Source of the DNA: Wuchereria bancrofti
Lineage: Eukaryota > Nematoda > Chromadorea > Rhabditida > Onchocercidae
Assembly (NCBI GenBank): GCA_005281725.1
Contig: SSBO01000012.1
Span: forward strand, 6,761,177 to 6,825,176
Length of the DNA: 64,000 bases
Reading direction: 5' to 3'
Each line of letters opens with the position of its first letter. Position 1 is the stretch's first letter. A program made the translations under genes and the position numbers. Under the pieces are notes generated by a model. That model saw only the letters and a program-made list of their open reading frames with translations, was not told the origin of the DNA and did no database searches. Below are positions 61,406-64,000 of this stretch, in pieces.

Positions 61406-64000
61406 TGTATCCGTGGGACTTGTAATTGCAACTTAGAATTTTAATGATAGTCACGATGCAAAAACGACATAATACTTCCAAAGTCATGCATCAAAACACA
61501 CTAAATCTGACAATTAGTAAACTAATGCATCCAATGAATATACCCACAACTTAGTACAACATTGATTATTTTGAAAAATCCCGAATAGATATTATCCAAC
61601 GAATTCTACTACTTTACAATACTTACAACACCATGCTTTACAGTAGTAAAAAACCAAAAATCGACGCTCGCATTTACACGCAACTTATTGATCTATAAAA
61701 TCCACTTAAATTTTAGCTTTTTTAAATTTCATAAATAGCAATAATTTCCCGTTTTCTCGTTCATCAGCGATATTTTCTATTCAGTAAGCCACTTCCTTAG
61801 TTGTGATTAATCTTGCCATAAGCAGCAAAGAAAAAACAGGAAAAATACGGAACGTTGCGAATTGTCTAATTCACCAAAACACTTTTTGATTTTTGGACTT
61901 TTTATCTAAAAAAATTAAAAATTGCCAAAATTTTTGTGGAAGATTCTCCTAATTGGAAAATTTTTCCGTGGAAGATAGTGAAATATTGAAGTCAGATTCC
62001 TGAAGAATAAAAGAGCAATTGATTCTACTTCTCAGTAAAATTCTACTGAAAAGCAATAAAGAGATGTAAAGACAAACTGTAGAAGGGACATCGTGTCCTC
62101 TACACGAGCAGCTACTGTTTGCATTTTTTACAATGGTGAAACTGTTGCAGTGTCAGAATGGGACTTATATTCAAATAACATACAAATGGGGACCGAGTGA
62201 TCACGTAAATATGGTAAAGAGATGAAACAATAGAACATTATATCATTCGTTAACTATTCGACCGAAGTAAATTTTCCTCTTAAATGTATTTTAGAAAATA
62301 AAACAAATCAAGTTAGTTATAAAACGTCCTTTTGCATATCAGTGTTGAGAAAATTCTGTAAGAATTTCTTTTACGAGAAATCCAGTTATAGGCACTTATC
62401 TGCGTGACTTCCATTATTTTTAATTTGCTACTCTCTCTCTCTTGGTATGAGTATAAAAAGGTTTCCCGTGGTCTCAAGCACAAGTAACAATCTTATGTGT
62501 GAAATAACATTCAGCATTTAAAACTACTTTTCTCTTCATCTAGCAGCGACAAACATCGTAGACTGAGAATGAATAGTGTTGGCAAACATGTAATATAACA
62601 AAAGAAGACTCGTACATATGGTTTATTATTAACACTAACTCCATAAAGATGCAGTTTTGGTAGATGAGTTACGGCAATACACTTCCATGCAATAGTTTCT
62701 GAAATCACCTCATGAAAATTAAAGAAATTTATTATGGTACTGAGATATTCTGAGAATTAAGCAAAAAGTATTTTCTGAATCGCTCACACATTCAGTTTCA
62801 AAACTTTAGGCTAAAGTTAGGAAAAAAATCTTTCCTCTGTGTATATATTGTGAGGAATTCAAGGTGATATAAAAGATCTTTCAATGCATTGATTTTAAAA
62901 ATATAGGCGCGCCTGTCCCATGGAACCATAAATATGGCAGAAACGTGTCCGTCCGAACCTGCGCTTCCCACCATGATAAACACTATATTTTTTTTGGCTT
63001 TCTTTGGAGTAAAATTTACAAGACGCACTGTGAAATTTTAAATCTTGCTAAAGAACATTTGAAAAGATTTTCAGCCGTTTTCTAAAGCGGTTATGATGGC
63101 ATTATCTTTGCAGAAACGTGACGTTGGTTTTTTGATTTAAGTCGCTCCCAGGTTCTTGCTCGGGGAGTATTTTTGTAGCAGTTTTCTGTCCATTTCATTA
63201 ACATTCGTTGCCGACTCTTCTTGTGATATATATAATTGTACCAATGGAAAGATCTAATTCTAATTTAGTTGAATCCAAAATCTGAAATAAAACTATGGTT
63301 TGGTTCTCGTATTTAAACCACTTAAATTCTATTCCAGTAGGATCAGTCTGACTTCATTGTACCGCCCATATAATAATGTTAGCACAAAATAATACTGTTG
63401 CTATATTTGCCAGGATTAAAGTTTTTGTACATTACCCGTTCTTTAAATTTGGTGTCAGTCATTTCTTAAATAAAATTAAAGTAAAGAAAAATTAATATCA
63501 ATCGAATCGATAATTGTAGATAAAAAACGACCCACATCAAAAAGTTCATGACGTCGTGAGTCGTTCCTGAAGTGGTGAATCGCATAAAAAATAAGAACAG
63601 AGAAAGATTGGGTTACACAATCTGAAGTCATGTTATCAGTATTTTAGAGTAAGCTATGATATACGGTTGGTTTTCAATATACTTGGAGGTTTTAGGTTCT
63701 TTTGCATTTCTTTCGTCAAAAAAAGATATTGCTTGGCTTAATGGAATTGTTTTCTATTGTACTACTTTTTTTCCTTGCAAGCAAGCAATATTTGTCTGAA
63801 ATAAACTTCGCATCAATTGTTTACCAATTCCTCAGTTGATCTGTTTTTTCATATTTGCCTAGCTGATTGATGATTTATCCATTACAAGAAATATTACTGA
63901 AAATATGTCCATTGTAGATAACACAGCATGCTTTAGGTTTTGTCAGGCTGATGGAGGATTCTTTGCTTGGTTTCAGTGGTACCATACGTAGGCTAGGCAT
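61406..64000. other. Right-hand intergenic region
   Basis: Upstream of PGAP1. Minus ORFs at 62708-62511 and 63028-62798 are unrecognised; the second contains FIMVGSAGSDGH, which matches no family I know. A (CT)5-type run lies at 62432-62441. Nothing else is supportable. Confidence 0.5.

Noticed and set aside
1..64000. CRISPR arrays, rRNA and tRNA genes
   Set aside because: No regularly spaced direct repeats, no rRNA-like conserved blocks and no credible tRNA T-loop/acceptor combination were seen; the window is eukaryotic.

Overview
The window reads as nuclear DNA of a nematode, most likely a parasitic clade III (filarial-type) species. It is AT-rich, its genes are broken into many short exons with typical TTTCAG/TTTTAG acceptors, and most introns run from about 100 bp to 1 kb. 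It also holds a UNC-115-type protein with three LIM domains, a small activin-receptor-fold membrane protein, and decayed Bel/Pao retrotransposons. The clade assignment is inference; no species-diagnostic sequence was recognised. Gene names below come from recognising conserved protein families in translated exons. No database search was possible.

Layout, left to right. 1-105: the end of one unidentified exon. 4188-7377 (+): a TADA3/ADA3 homologue (SAGA/ATAC coactivator). 11.9-18.2 kb: wrecked Bel/Pao retroelements on the minus strand, with a 974-bp segment present twice almost identically and an N at the edge of one copy, plus LTR-like repeats. 18.8-27.4 kb: gene-poor AT-rich DNA. 27457-29289 (+): a secreted/membrane three-finger (activin-receptor ectodomain) protein without a kinase. 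31486-30872 (-): PTRHD1. 34338-32136 (-): low-molecular-weight protein tyrosine phosphatase (ACP1). 35238-40730 (+): UNC-115/abLIM, complete in 12 exons with a 4-nt first coding exon. 41-44.9 kb: only unrecognised ORFs. 47009-44966 (-): KDEL receptor, complete at 212 aa. 49904-54250 (+): Unkempt, a CCCH zinc-finger RNA-binding protein, with a likely frame-breaking cassette exon. 61405-55848 (-): PGAP1, the GPI inositol-deacylase. 61.4-64 kb: nothing recognised.

The genes look like ordinary housekeeping and neuronal genes rather than one pathway. Two act in the early secretory pathway: KDEL-receptor retrieval, and GPI-anchor remodelling by PGAP1. UNC-115 serves the neuronal cytoskeleton, Unkempt regulates mRNA translation, and TADA3 regulates transcription. 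ACP1 and PTRHD1 lie in tandem on one strand about 650 bp apart, with a splice-acceptor-like site directly before the PTRHD1 start codon, so trans-splicing or an operon is possible. ACP1 and unc-115 are divergent from a shared 0.9-kb upstream region.

The exon models for ACP1, PTRHD1, unc-115, KDEL receptor, Unkempt and the activin-type gene were checked by hand for phase and sum to whole codon numbers. TADA3 (5265-5889) and PGAP1 (57196-58051) each keep an unresolved internal stretch. No new defence system, CRISPR array, rRNA or tRNA was seen. The items most worth a second look are the duplicated retroelement block, the Unkempt poison-exon candidate and the splice-site duplication in ACP1.
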